Source: Larkinella insperata (GTDB lineage Bacteria; Bacteroidota; Bacteroidia; Cytophagales; Spirosomataceae). Taken from it: DNA of 64,000 nt. Position 1 is the first letter of the stretch, and each line of letters opens with the position of its first letter. The stretch is from the NCBI RefSeq assembly GCF_026248825.1, contig NZ_CP110973.1, positions 2,561,001 to 2,625,000 on the forward strand, read 5' to 3'. Made by a program: the position numbers and the translations under genes. Shown here one piece after another: positions 16,118 through 24,197 of the stretch. The notes beneath the pieces are model-generated. The model was not told the DNA's origin, did not search any database, and saw only the letters and a list, made by a program, of their open reading frames with translations.

Positions 16118-17296
16118 ATGAAGATTACAGCTATTGAAACGCTGGTTTGCCACGCCCGGATGCGGAACTGGATTTTTGTTAAAGTGATCACCGACCAGCC
16201 TGGTTTGTGGGGCTGGGGCGAAGCAACCCTCGAATGGCACACCCGCTCGGTGGTGGGGGCCATCGAAGACCTCTCGCAGTTGCTGATCGGCGAAGACCCC
16301 CGGCGCATCGAACACCTCTGGCAGATGATGTACCGCCAGCATTTCTGGCACGGCAACGGCATCGTGCGCGGAACGGCCATCAGCGGCATCGACATTGCCC
16401 TCTGGGACATTCTCGGTAAAATTCACGGTGTGCCCTGCCACGAACTCTGGGGCGGGCGGGTGCGCGATTACATCCGGCTGTACTGCCACCTGGGCGGGGG
16501 CAAAATGGAAGATTTTTACCAGACCCGCCCCGACGATGCCATCCGTTTTGGGGAGCTGGCCCAGCAGGCCGTGGCCGACGGTTTTACGGCTTTCAAGTCA
16601 ATGGCGGTTCCGGAAACCATGCCGCTGGAAGGCCTGCTGCCCATCCACTACGCCGAAGCCTGCGTAAAAGCCATGCGCGAAGCCGTTGGTAACGGCATTG
16701 ATATCATGGTCGATTGCCACGCTCGCCCGTCCCCGCGTATGGGGCTGCAATTTGCCAAAGCCCTGGAGCCCTACGGCCTGTATTTCTTCGAAGAGCCCTG
16801 CTGGCCCGAAACCGTTGAGGACATTGCCCTGATTCAGCGGGCGGTCAAAACCCCCATTGCCAGTGGCGAACGGCTCGTGGGTATTCATGCGTTCCGCGAG
16901 ATGTTGGAAAAACGGGCCGTTAGCGTCATTCAGCCCGATATCACGCACTGCGGGGGCCTCAGCGAAGTGCGCCGGATCGCGGCCCTGGCCGAAGCTTACC
17001 GGGTGGCCGTGGCTCCGCACAATCCGCAGGGGCCGGTCAGCACGGCGGCTTCCATCGAGTTTGGCTTTGCCACGCCCTCGTACAGCATTTGCGAAAGCGT
17101 GCACAGCGACGTTCCGTGGCGGATCGACGTGGTGAGCGAGGGCTTTACGGTGCAGGAGCAAGGGCGGATCGTTTACCCGAATCAGCGACCGGGCCTCGGC
17201 ATCGAAATAAACGAAAACGAAGTCAAGAAACACCCGTTCCAGCAGGAAGTTCTGCAACGGACATTCTACAAAGACGGCAGCGTCGGCGATTGGTAA
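16118..17296 (+). CDS. Mandelate racemase/muconate lactonizing-family sugar-acid dehydratase (galactonate dehydratase-like)
   Basis: A 392-residue enolase-superfamily enzyme. The metal and catalytic positions fit the acid-sugar dehydratase branch: D199 and H201 in VDCHARPSP, E225 in FFEEP, E251 in SGERL, and the general base H301 in VAPHNPQGP. The K-x-K acid/base pair of racemases is absent (FKSMAVPE at 159-166), again as in galactonate dehydratase. It would dehydrate an aldonate-like acid to a 2-keto-3-deoxy acid in the cytoplasm. It sits between the aminotransferase (16 bases) and the SDR gene (4 bases). The exact stereochemistry of the substrate cannot be read from sequence. Confidence 0.92.
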   Translation: MKITAIETLVCHARMRNWIFVKVITDQPGLWGWGEATLEWHTRSVVGAIEDLSQLLIGEDPRRIEHLWQMMYRQHFWHGNGIVRGTAISGIDIALWDILGKIHGVPCHELWGGRVRDYIRLYCHLGGGKMEDFYQTRPDDAIRFGELAQQAVADGFTAFKSMAVPETMPLEGLLPIHYAEACVKAMREAVGNGIDIMVDCHARPSPRMGLQFAKALEPYGLYFFEEPCWPETVEDIALIQRAVKTPIASGERLVGIHAFREMLEKRAVSVIQPDITHCGGLSEVRRIAALAEAYRVAVAPHNPQGPVSTAASIEFGFATPSYSICESVHSDVPWRIDVVSEGFTVQEQGRIVYPNQRPGLGIEINENEVKKHPFQQEVLQRTFYKDGSVGDW

Positions 17297-17300
17297 CGGT

Positions 17301-18089
17301 ATGGTTGAAACAGAAAATGGACGGACAGTGAACAACTTATTCACCAACAGAACCGTCCTGATTAGTGGCGGATTGGGCGACATTGGCCGGGCGATTGCCC
17401 TAGCGTTTGCCCGGCAGGGTGCCGCCATCGCCCTGGGCGACATCAGCCCGGCCAGCCGGGCCGAAGCCCTGCGGAACGAACTGCATCAACTGGGCGTCGC
17501 AACCCATTATACCCAGGTAGACGTCAGGGATGCCAGCGCCGTGCAGGAGTGGGTGCTGGCCGTCGAGAACAGTCTGGGGGTGGCCGATATCATCATTGCC
17601 AATGCCGCAACGGTAACCGTCGGGGGCATTCACCGGATTACGCCGGAACAATGGTCGAACGAAATCCGGGTTAATCTGGACGGTGCTTTTTTTCTGACGC
17701 AAAGCGCCACAGCCCGGCTGCTGGCCCATCAGCTTCCGGGTCGGGTGGTATTTGTCGGGAGCTGGGCGGCCCACGCGGTTCATCCGCACATTCCAGCCTA
17801 CAGCGTTGCCAAAGCCGGTCTCCGGATGCTCTGCCAGTGCATGGCGCTGGAACTGGCTCCGCACCAGATTCTGGTCAACGAGATCGCCCCCGGTTACGTC
17901 AATGCGGGTTTGAGCGCCCAGTTGTGGGAAAAAGAACCAGCTCTGGCCGATCAGGCCCGGCAACGCGTACCGACCCGTAAGCTGATCAGCGCGGAAGCCG
18001 TGGCGCAGCAGGTGGTTTACCTCTGCCACCCGGACAACGAGCACATGACCGGCAGTACGCTGCTGATGGACGGCGGACTTTCACTCTAA
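17301..18089 (+). CDS. Short-chain dehydrogenase/reductase
   Basis: A 262-residue classical SDR. The NAD(P)-binding glycine motif is SGGLGDIG (22-29), the NAAT-type motif follows at 101-104, and the catalytic S154 and Y167-x-x-x-K171 are present. An acidic D47 after the second strand (LGDIS) favours NAD over NADP. The C-terminus ends with the usual TGSTLLMDGG. It starts 4 bases after the dehydratase and ends 6 bases before the ceramidase-like gene, so it is translationally close-coupled. Likely role: oxidation of a hydroxyl on the sugar or the keto-deoxy acid, as in non-phosphorylative fucose and rhamnose pathways; the order of steps is inference. Confidence 0.93.
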   Translation: MVETENGRTVNNLFTNRTVLISGGLGDIGRAIALAFARQGAAIALGDISPASRAEALRNELHQLGVATHYTQVDVRDASAVQEWVLAVENSLGVADIIIANAATVTVGGIHRITPEQWSNEIRVNLDGAFFLTQSATARLLAHQLPGRVVFVGSWAAHAVHPHIPAYSVAKAGLRMLCQCMALELAPHQILVNEIAPGYVNAGLSAQLWEKEPALADQARQRVPTRKLISAEAVAQQVVYLCHPDNEHMTGSTLLMDGGLSL

Positions 18090-18095
18090 TATCGC

Positions 18096-19496
18096 ATGAA
18101 CACATTCCATAACCCTACTTTTGAACAATCCGCGTTTGCCGGTTTGATCGGTGTTGCGCAGGAAGACATTACTCCGCCCATCGGCATCTACGCCCGAAAT
18201 TGGGGGGCCGCCACGCATGAGGTCGCCGAGGGCATTCACCGGCCGCTGATGCTGAGCTGCGTGACGTTCCAAACCACGCCGGATGCGCAGCCGCTCGTGC
18301 TGATTGGGGCCGACCTGGGCTGGTGGCGCAGCTCCGACGATGAGCAGCTTTTGCGAACGGCGGTTCTGAAAGCCCTGTCGCTGGACGAATCGCGGCTGCT
18401 GTTTTGTCTGTCGCACACCCACGCCGGACCGAGCATGAGTCGCGACGACGCCCCGAAAGCAGGTGGTCATCTGGTGGAACCGTATTTGCGGCTGATTCAG
18501 GAACGGACGATCCAGGCTGTTCAGACGGCGCTGGCCGGGGCGCAACCTGCCACGCTGACCTGGGCGTACGGCACCTGTGCGCTGGCCGTTAGCCGGGATT
18601 TGCCGGACCGGGAACAAGACCGCTATATCTGCGGAATGAACCCCGGGGAAAGCGCGGACAACACGCTGCTGGTTGGCCGGATTGCCGACCAGCAGGACCG
18701 GATACTGGGCACCATCGTCAACTACGCCTGCCATCCGACGACGCTGGCCTGGGAAAATCGCCTGATTTCGCCCGACTACATCGGTGCCATGCGGGAGGTG
18801 GTGGAGCAGGCTACCCACGCGCCTTGTCTGTTTTTGCAGGGCGCTTCCGGCGAGTTGTCGCCGAGAGAACAGTACGTCGGGGATACCCGGATTGCCGATA
18901 CCTACGGCCGGCAGTTGGGGTACGCCGTGCTGTCGACACTGGAAGCGGTTTTACCAGCCAAGACCCGGCTGTCGTTTACCGGCGTGGTGGAGTCGGGGGC
19001 TCCGCTGGCGATTTGGAAAAAAGAACCGTACGCGCCCTCCACCACACTGCGGGCCGAACGGGTTGAGGTCGAACTCCCCCTGAAACCGCTGCCGTCGCTG
19101 GCCGAGATCGAAAACGAGTGGGCTGCCTGCCAGGATAATGTCCTGAAAGAGCGGCTTTGGCGTAAACGCGGTATCCGGAAAACCGTGGGCGACGGTGAGG
19201 TAACGAAGATGCCGCTCTGGGTTTGGCACCTGGGCGAGTCCGTGCTGGTGGCCCAGCCGAACGAAGCGTATTCTGCTTTCCAGCAACAGCTTCGCGCCCG
19301 GTTTGCGCCCAAAGCCGTCGCCGTTATGAACCTGGTCAACGGTTCAACTGGTTACCTGCCGCCCGAAAACCTGTATGATTTTGATCTGTACCCCGTCTGG
19401 CAAACTCCCTTTGCGCAAGGCTCCCTGGAATTGCTCATTGAAAGTGCGATTCAAATTACCCGCAACCTGACTCGGCATGAACCTCTCAACGCTTGA
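18096..19496 (+). CDS. Neutral/alkaline ceramidase N-terminal-domain-like hydrolase
   Basis: A 466-residue protein without a signal peptide. Its landmarks match the neutral ceramidase catalytic domain: an N-terminal GVAQEDITPP strand, the zinc-site motif H107-T-H109-A-G-P, a second histidine in NYACHPTTL (H212), and a serine motif GASGELSP (S255) equivalent to the catalytic Ser region of ceramidases. It is shorter than secreted ceramidases and lacks their C-terminal domain. In this operon an amidase or other metal-dependent hydrolase role on an N-acylated or lactonised sugar seems more likely than ceramide hydrolysis. Its 3' end overlaps the symporter start by 20 bases. Confidence 0.85.
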   Translation: MNTFHNPTFEQSAFAGLIGVAQEDITPPIGIYARNWGAATHEVAEGIHRPLMLSCVTFQTTPDAQPLVLIGADLGWWRSSDDEQLLRTAVLKALSLDESRLLFCLSHTHAGPSMSRDDAPKAGGHLVEPYLRLIQERTIQAVQTALAGAQPATLTWAYGTCALAVSRDLPDREQDRYICGMNPGESADNTLLVGRIADQQDRILGTIVNYACHPTTLAWENRLISPDYIGAMREVVEQATHAPCLFLQGASGELSPREQYVGDTRIADTYGRQLGYAVLSTLEAVLPAKTRLSFTGVVESGAPLAIWKKEPYAPSTTLRAERVEVELPLKPLPSLAEIENEWAACQDNVLKERLWRKRGIRKTVGDGEVTKMPLWVWHLGESVLVAQPNEAYSAFQQQLRARFAPKAVAVMNLVNGSTGYLPPENLYDFDLYPVWQTPFAQGSLELLIESAIQITRNLTRHEPLNA

Positions 19497-21042
19497 CCTT
19501 TCAATTTTTGGTATATACATTCTTGGCGTTGTCGCATTGGGCATTTACGCGTCCCGCCAGGGCCAGCAAACCAAACGGGACTATTTTCTGGCGGGCGACA
19601 AACTACCCTGGTGGATGATCGGGGGCAGCATCATAGCCTCCAACATCAGCAGCCATCACCTGGTGGGGGCAATGGGGGTGGCCTACAGCCGGGGATTTGT
19701 GGCCATTGCCATGGAATGGGGAGCAATCCTGATCGGTTTTAATGCCCTGCTCTGGATCTTTCTGCCTTTTTACATCCGCAACGGCTTTTACACCATCCCC
19801 GAATTTCTCCAGAAACGCTTCGGGGCCGCGGCCCGTACTACCTATGCCACGCTTATTCTGCTGACGTATATCTTCGTGGAAATCAGCGCTGTGCTGTATT
19901 TGGGGGCGCTTTCGCTGCACTCGCTGCTGGGTTTCCCGGTGGTGACCAGCGTGTTGGTATTGGCCATTTTTACCGGCATTTACACGATTGCGGGCGGTTT
20001 GCGGGCGGTGATCTGGACCGAAATGCTGCAACTGGCCGTGCTGGTGCTGGGCGGAGTGGCTTTAACCGTAGCCACCGTCAATGCCGCCGGGGGCATCTCC
20101 GCCGTAGCCGAAACCTCCAAGGACTGGGACCTGATTCTGCCCGCCGATGACCCGGATTTTCCGTGGACGATGTACCTCGGCGGTACCCTCTGCATCAGTA
20201 TTTTCTACTGCGCCACCAACCAGTTTATCGTGCAGCGCGTACTGGCGGCCAAAAACGAGTGGCACGCACGGATGGGCGTGGTGTTCGGCGATTACCTGAA
20301 ATTTCTGATTCCGGTGATTATCACGGTTCCGGCGCTGGTGGCTCCCAAATTATTTCCGGCCCTGGAAAAACCCGATCTGCTGTTTCCGACGCTGGTGGAA
20401 AACCTGCTGCCCGCGGGCTTGGTGGGGCTGGTGATGGCGGGTCTGATTGCCGCCGTGATGTCGCACCTGTCGGGGGCTATCAACTCCTGCACGACTATTC
20501 TGACGGTGGATGTGTACCTGACGTATTTCCGAAAAAACGCGTCGGAAGCGCAGGCTGTCCGGTTTGGCCGCCTGGCCGGAGTGGTCATTATTGGGGTTGG
20601 TATCCTTTGCACGGGGCTTTTTATTACGCAGTCCGACAAACCGGTTTTTCTGTACCTGATGAACGCTTATGGCCTGTTTACGCCCGGGATCGCCGTGATG
20701 TTTCTGCTCGGTATTCTCTGGAAACGTACCACCCAGGCCGGGGCGCTGACCGCCGGAATCCTGACCATCCCGCTTTCCATTGTGCTGGAAGTGCTGTTTC
20801 CGCAAATGCCGTTTTTCAACCGCACCGGCATTGTATTCTGGACCTGCATGGCCCTGTGTGTGCTGGTGAGTCTGGTGACCAAACCCAAACCGGAAGCCGA
20901 ACTCGCCGGACTAATCTGGAACAAGGAAAGCCTGTCGTTGCTGCCGGAAGAACGCGAACAGCAGCGTGGCTGGCGTAACCCGGCCATCTGGTGGGCTTTT
21001 ATTACGGCGGCTGTTCTGTATTTTTACGTCCGCTACGCCTGA
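19477..21042 (+). CDS. SSS-family sodium/solute symporter
   Basis: A 521-residue inner-membrane carrier with about 13-14 hydrophobic helices. Family hallmarks are the DYFLAGDKLPWWMIGGSIIASNISSHHLVG region (residues ~28-57, interrupted here by charged turns), a helix-5 GGLRAVIWTEMLQ segment, and the helix-8 AAVMSHLSGAINSCTTILTVDVY stretch typical of sodium/sugar (SGLT-like) members. The start overlaps the preceding gene by 20 bases, the tightest coupling in the operon. It probably brings the product released or oxidised in the periplasm into the cytoplasm. A sugar or sugar acid as cargo is inferred from the flanking enzymes. Confidence 0.94.
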   Translation: MNLSTLDLSIFGIYILGVVALGIYASRQGQQTKRDYFLAGDKLPWWMIGGSIIASNISSHHLVGAMGVAYSRGFVAIAMEWGAILIGFNALLWIFLPFYIRNGFYTIPEFLQKRFGAAARTTYATLILLTYIFVEISAVLYLGALSLHSLLGFPVVTSVLVLAIFTGIYTIAGGLRAVIWTEMLQLAVLVLGGVALTVATVNAAGGISAVAETSKDWDLILPADDPDFPWTMYLGGTLCISIFYCATNQFIVQRVLAAKNEWHARMGVVFGDYLKFLIPVIITVPALVAPKLFPALEKPDLLFPTLVENLLPAGLVGLVMAGLIAAVMSHLSGAINSCTTILTVDVYLTYFRKNASEAQAVRFGRLAGVVIIGVGILCTGLFITQSDKPVFLYLMNAYGLFTPGIAVMFLLGILWKRTTQAGALTAGILTIPLSIVLEVLFPQMPFFNRTGIVFWTCMALCVLVSLVTKPKPEAELAGLIWNKESLSLLPEEREQQRGWRNPAIWWAFITAAVLYFYVRYA

Positions 21043-21078
21043 TGGTTGGGCGGGCTGCCATCTACCTGCATTCAACGA

Positions 21079-21936
21079 ATGATGACGCGAAAACCCTGGG
21101 AAGTTGTTTTGAATTATATCTGCCAACTCGGCGAAGGGCCGGTTTGGGACGCTGACAATCAGCGAATTTTATGGCTGGATATTTTAGCGGGCGACATTCA
21201 TACTTTCAATCCTGTTAGCCGCGAACACCGGACGTTTAACGCCGGGCAGATGGTTGGTGCCGTAGCCCTCCAGCCCTCCGGTACGCTTCGGGCGGCCCTG
21301 CAAAACGGCTTTTACGACATCTCGCTGGAAAGCGAAACGCTGACCCCGCTTGCCGACCCCGAAGCGCATTTGCCGGGGAACCGCTTCAACGACGGCAAAC
21401 TCGACCCCGCCGGTCGGTTCTGGGCCGGAACCATGGCGCTGGACGATACGCCCGGCGCGGGCGCGTTGTACATGCTGGATCATGACGGTTCGGTTACGAC
21501 GAAAATTCAGAACGTGAGTTGCTCCAACGGCTTGGCCTGGAGTCTGGACGAACGCACAATGTATTACATCGACTCGCCCACGCGGCAGGTCGTTGCCTAT
21601 GATTACGACCCAGCAACGGGGGCCATCAGCAGCCGGCGGGTAGTGATTCAGTTTCAGGAAGCTGACGGTTTGCCGGATGGCATGACCATCGACCGCACGG
21701 GAATGCTCTGGATTGCGCTCTGGGACGGCTGGAGCGTGGTGCGCTACAACCCGCATACCGGCGAGCGGCTGACCCAGATTTTGCTGCCCGCTGCCCGGAT
21801 CACCTCCTGCACCTTTGGCGGAAATCAGCTCCAGGACTTATACATCACCTCGGCCAAAACCGGCTTGAGCGAAAGCGAATTACAGCAGCAGCCACTGGCA
21901 GGAAGCCTTTTTATGGTTAAAGAACTGGCGCTGTAA
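21079..21936 (+). CDS. SMP-30/gluconolactonase-family lactonase
   Basis: A 285-residue six-bladed beta-propeller enzyme. Divalent-metal ligands expected for the family are visible: the Glu of LGEGPVWD, the Asn in NRFNDGKLD, the Asn in CSNGLAWS and the Asp of DGMTIDRTG. A family FWAGTM strand follows the second motif. It would open an aldonolactone to the acid used by the dehydratase encoded upstream. The ATG at 21079 is favoured over a TTG at 21046. It is the last gene of the operon and is followed by a hairpin with a T-rich tail. Confidence 0.92.
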   Translation: MMTRKPWEVVLNYICQLGEGPVWDADNQRILWLDILAGDIHTFNPVSREHRTFNAGQMVGAVALQPSGTLRAALQNGFYDISLESETLTPLADPEAHLPGNRFNDGKLDPAGRFWAGTMALDDTPGAGALYMLDHDGSVTTKIQNVSCSNGLAWSLDERTMYYIDSPTRQVVAYDYDPATGAISSRRVVIQFQEADGLPDGMTIDRTGMLWIALWDGWSVVRYNPHTGERLTQILLPAARITSCTFGGNQLQDLYITSAKTGLSESELQQQPLAGSLFMVKELAL

Positions 21937-22003
21937 ACAGAGTGCCCGGCTATCGGTTTCATAAATTTTTCTCTTACCCGTCTCACCAGACCGGAATACT
22001 GAC

Positions 22004-22048
22004 ACGCTTCCCGAATGCTCCGGCAAGACAGGAAGCGTTGTTATTTTA
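22004..22048 (+). terminator. Terminator of the catabolic operon
   Basis: Perfect 8-bp stem ACGCTTCC (22004-22011) / GGAAGCGT (22031-22038) with a 19-base loop, followed by TGTTATTTTA. It lies between the lactonase stop and the promoter of the ECF sigma gene, so it would isolate the two transcription units. Confidence 0.6.
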
Positions 22049-22062
22049 TAAACTTGTTTTCG

Positions 22063-22090
22063 TTGTTTACAATCTCAAACCTATCTTTAT
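22063..22090 (+). promoter_or_regulatory. Putative promoter of the first ECF sigma gene
   Basis: TTG (22063-22065), 17 bases, then TATCTTTA (22083-22090), a near match to the Bacteroidota TTTG / TAnnTTTG pattern; transcription would start ~35 bases before the sigma ATG. The -33 part is embedded in TTGTTTACAA (22063-22072), identical to the 10-mer at 6858. Confidence 0.5.
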
Positions 22091-22130
22091 CAACGTAAGC
22101 GTCACCAATAAAACTTCGTAGCAATTCAGA

Positions 22131-22712
22131 ATGTCGTACCTGTCTGCCTTACATGGGGAAAACGAGGTGTTAGGGCGTATTGCGCAGGGAGACGAGAAGG
22201 CGTTTGCTACACTTTTTAACCATTATCACCAGCGATTGGGACTTCATATTTACCGGATTACCAAATCAACCGAGCTGGCAGAGGAGATTGTCCACGATGT
22301 CTTTCTGAAAATCTGGCTGAACCGGGAATTGCTGACGGAGATTGAAAACTTTCCGGCGTACCTGTTCGTGCTGTCGAAGAACGCGGCCCTGAACGGTCTG
22401 AAAAAAGTGGCCAATGAGCAAGCCCGAATGATTGGGCTGGAATTGGATCAGCTTCAGGTGGCCGAAATGGCCGAGGAAGATGACCGGTATATGCTGATCG
22501 ATGAAGCCATTGACCGGCTCCCGTTCCAGCAACGACAGGTCTACCTGCTGAGCCGGCACGAACGGTTGTCGTATGCGGAAATCGCCGAACGGATGAACCT
22601 CTCCAGAGAAACCGTCAAAAAATACCTGCAACTTTCGACGGAATCCATCGCTACGTACATTCGTAAAAAGTTGATCATTAGTGTTTTGCTTGTTCTGCAA
22701 AATTTTATTTAA
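22131..22712 (+). CDS. RNA polymerase ECF sigma-70 factor
   Basis: A 193-residue ECF sigma factor of the Bacteroidota FecI-like group. Region 2 is at ~25-95 (AFATLFNHYHQRLGLHIYR, then AEEIVHDVFLKIW) and region 4 at ~120-180 (LPFQQRQVYLLSRHERLSYAEIAERM with the recognition helix SRETVKKYL). A hydrophobic C-terminal tail (ISVLLVLQNFI) is common in this group. It is followed by a FecR anti-sigma factor and an STN-bearing SusC, the layout of a trans-envelope switch in which substrate in the barrel activates transcription of the uptake genes. Confidence 0.95.
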   Translation: MSYLSALHGENEVLGRIAQGDEKAFATLFNHYHQRLGLHIYRITKSTELAEEIVHDVFLKIWLNRELLTEIENFPAYLFVLSKNAALNGLKKVANEQARMIGLELDQLQVAEMAEEDDRYMLIDEAIDRLPFQQRQVYLLSRHERLSYAEIAERMNLSRETVKKYLQLSTESIATYIRKKLIISVLLVLQNFI

Positions 22713-22797
22713 AAAATATCTGTCCATCAATACCCCCTTTTTACACCCCGGTTTTGTCCTATAAGCAAAGGGCCTTCACTCCGGTTCCGGCAGGTAT

Positions 22798-24003
22798 ATG
22801 GACGAAACAGCGCGCAGGTTAGAAGATTTGTTCACCCGTTATTACAACGGAACGGCGACTCCTGAAGAACGGGAGGAACTCATGGCCTACATCCGGACGG
22901 CGAAGGATAATGAGCTGATCGAGAAGTTTCTAAAAAATAGATGGAGCAACTCCGCTTCGGAAGATGCGCTGTTTACGCCGGAGAAAAGCCAGCACATGCT
23001 CAGCTCCATTCTGGCGACGGCCCGTCAGAAGGAAGAGCGCCGGACAACCGTTTTCCGGATAAACTGGCGGTATTCCGCAGCCGCTGCGGCTTTAGTCGTG
23101 CTGGGTCTCGGTTTCTGGTGGCAGTTCCGGGCCGACCAGCAAACCAGTAACCAACTGGCAGTCCAGCAACCCCAGCAACCGAACGACGTCAGCCCCGGCG
23201 GCAACCGCGCTCTGCTGACCCTGGCGGACGGTTCGGCCATCGAGCTCGACCGCGTAGGGAGCGGGCTTCTGGCGCGGCAGGGAGCCGCTGAAATCCGAAA
23301 AACCAGGGACGGTATTCTTGTGTACAGCCCCGGTGGCAACCGCGCGAAGGCCACCCCGGCAGGTCCCGACGGCCGGATGAACACCCTGACCACCCCGAAA
23401 GGCGGGCAGTATGAGGTGTCGCTGCCCGATGGGAGCAAAGTCTGGCTGAATGCCTCTTCCTCCATCCGCTTTCCGTCCGTATTTCCGGCGTCTGAGCGGA
23501 GGGTCGAAATTACGGGTGAGGCTTATTTCGAAGTGGCAAAGAACAAAGCCAGGCCGTTTCGGGTGAAATTCAACACGTCGGAAGTGCAGGTGTTGGGAAC
23601 CCGCTTCAATGTCATGGCTTACCCCGAGGAAGGGGCGTCAAAAACCACCCTGGTAGAAGGCGCCGTCCGGATCAGCCACCGGCAGCAGCAAACGGCGCTC
23701 AAGCCGGGACAGCAGGCCGTCGTGTTGGCCAGTGGGAAAATCGATACCCAGTATGCCTCCGTCGATCAGGTAATTGCGTGGCGAAATGGCATTTTTTATT
23801 TTAAAGATGCGGGCATTGAAGAAGTGATGCGGCAACTGGCCCGGTGGTATGACGTGGAGATTCAGTTTGCCGGTAAAATACCGGTCCGGCAGTTTACCGG
23901 CAAAATTTCCCGGAATGTTAACCTGTCGGAAGTAACCAACATGCTGCGCTACGCCGGGGTAGACTGTCGAATTGAAGGCAAAAAGCTGATAATTGATTCC
24001 TGA
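22798..24003 (+). CDS. FecR-family anti-sigma factor
   Basis: A 401-residue single-pass inner-membrane protein: cytoplasmic sigma-binding part (1-90), one transmembrane helix (~92-109), and a periplasmic FecR domain (~190-300: TTPKGGQYEVSLPDGSKVWLNA, then GEAYFEVAKN and VLGTRFNV) followed by a C-terminal DUF4974-type secretin/STN-like domain (~325-401). SPGGNRA occurs twice, ~45 residues apart, once in the normal family position and once in the linker. It sits 85 bases after its sigma factor. It should hold the sigma factor inactive until it contacts the STN domain of the downstream SusC. Confidence 0.95.
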   Translation: MDETARRLEDLFTRYYNGTATPEEREELMAYIRTAKDNELIEKFLKNRWSNSASEDALFTPEKSQHMLSSILATARQKEERRTTVFRINWRYSAAAAALVVLGLGFWWQFRADQQTSNQLAVQQPQQPNDVSPGGNRALLTLADGSAIELDRVGSGLLARQGAAEIRKTRDGILVYSPGGNRAKATPAGPDGRMNTLTTPKGGQYEVSLPDGSKVWLNASSSIRFPSVFPASERRVEITGEAYFEVAKNKARPFRVKFNTSEVQVLGTRFNVMAYPEEGASKTTLVEGAVRISHRQQQTALKPGQQAVVLASGKIDTQYASVDQVIAWRNGIFYFKDAGIEEVMRQLARWYDVEIQFAGKIPVRQFTGKISRNVNLSEVTNMLRYAGVDCRIEGKKLIIDS

Positions 24004-24105
24004 GTGCGTATAGATAATACCGTTAAAGTTTGTATCTCCTAAACCCTTTTTTATGACACCAAACCGTAATCTGACTTCCTGACCCGTTGTCCTGCTTAGA
24101 AAAAA

Positions 24106-24129
24106 GGGAAAATGCGCCAACATTTTCCC
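24106..24129 (+). repeat. Perfect hairpin in the leader of the STN-SusC gene
   Basis: GGGAAAATG-CGCCAA-CATTTTCCC is a perfect 9-bp stem with a six-base loop in the 194-base gap between FecR and SusC, about 70 bases before the chosen start. A nine-codon open frame (ATG at 24053) lies just upstream. No T-run follows, so a role in mRNA stability or leader control is more likely than termination. Confidence 0.6.
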
Positions 24130-24197
24130 CGATTGTCAAGGGGCCAGCCCAACTTCTCTCAAAAGTCAATCTGCTATTCCTCAACTTTTACAAATTT

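Noticed and set aside
24087..24197. Upstream TTG start for the second SusC
   Set aside because: The extra 37 residues place a signal peptide internally and the region contains a perfect hairpin; ATG 24198 gives the usual MKINF start.
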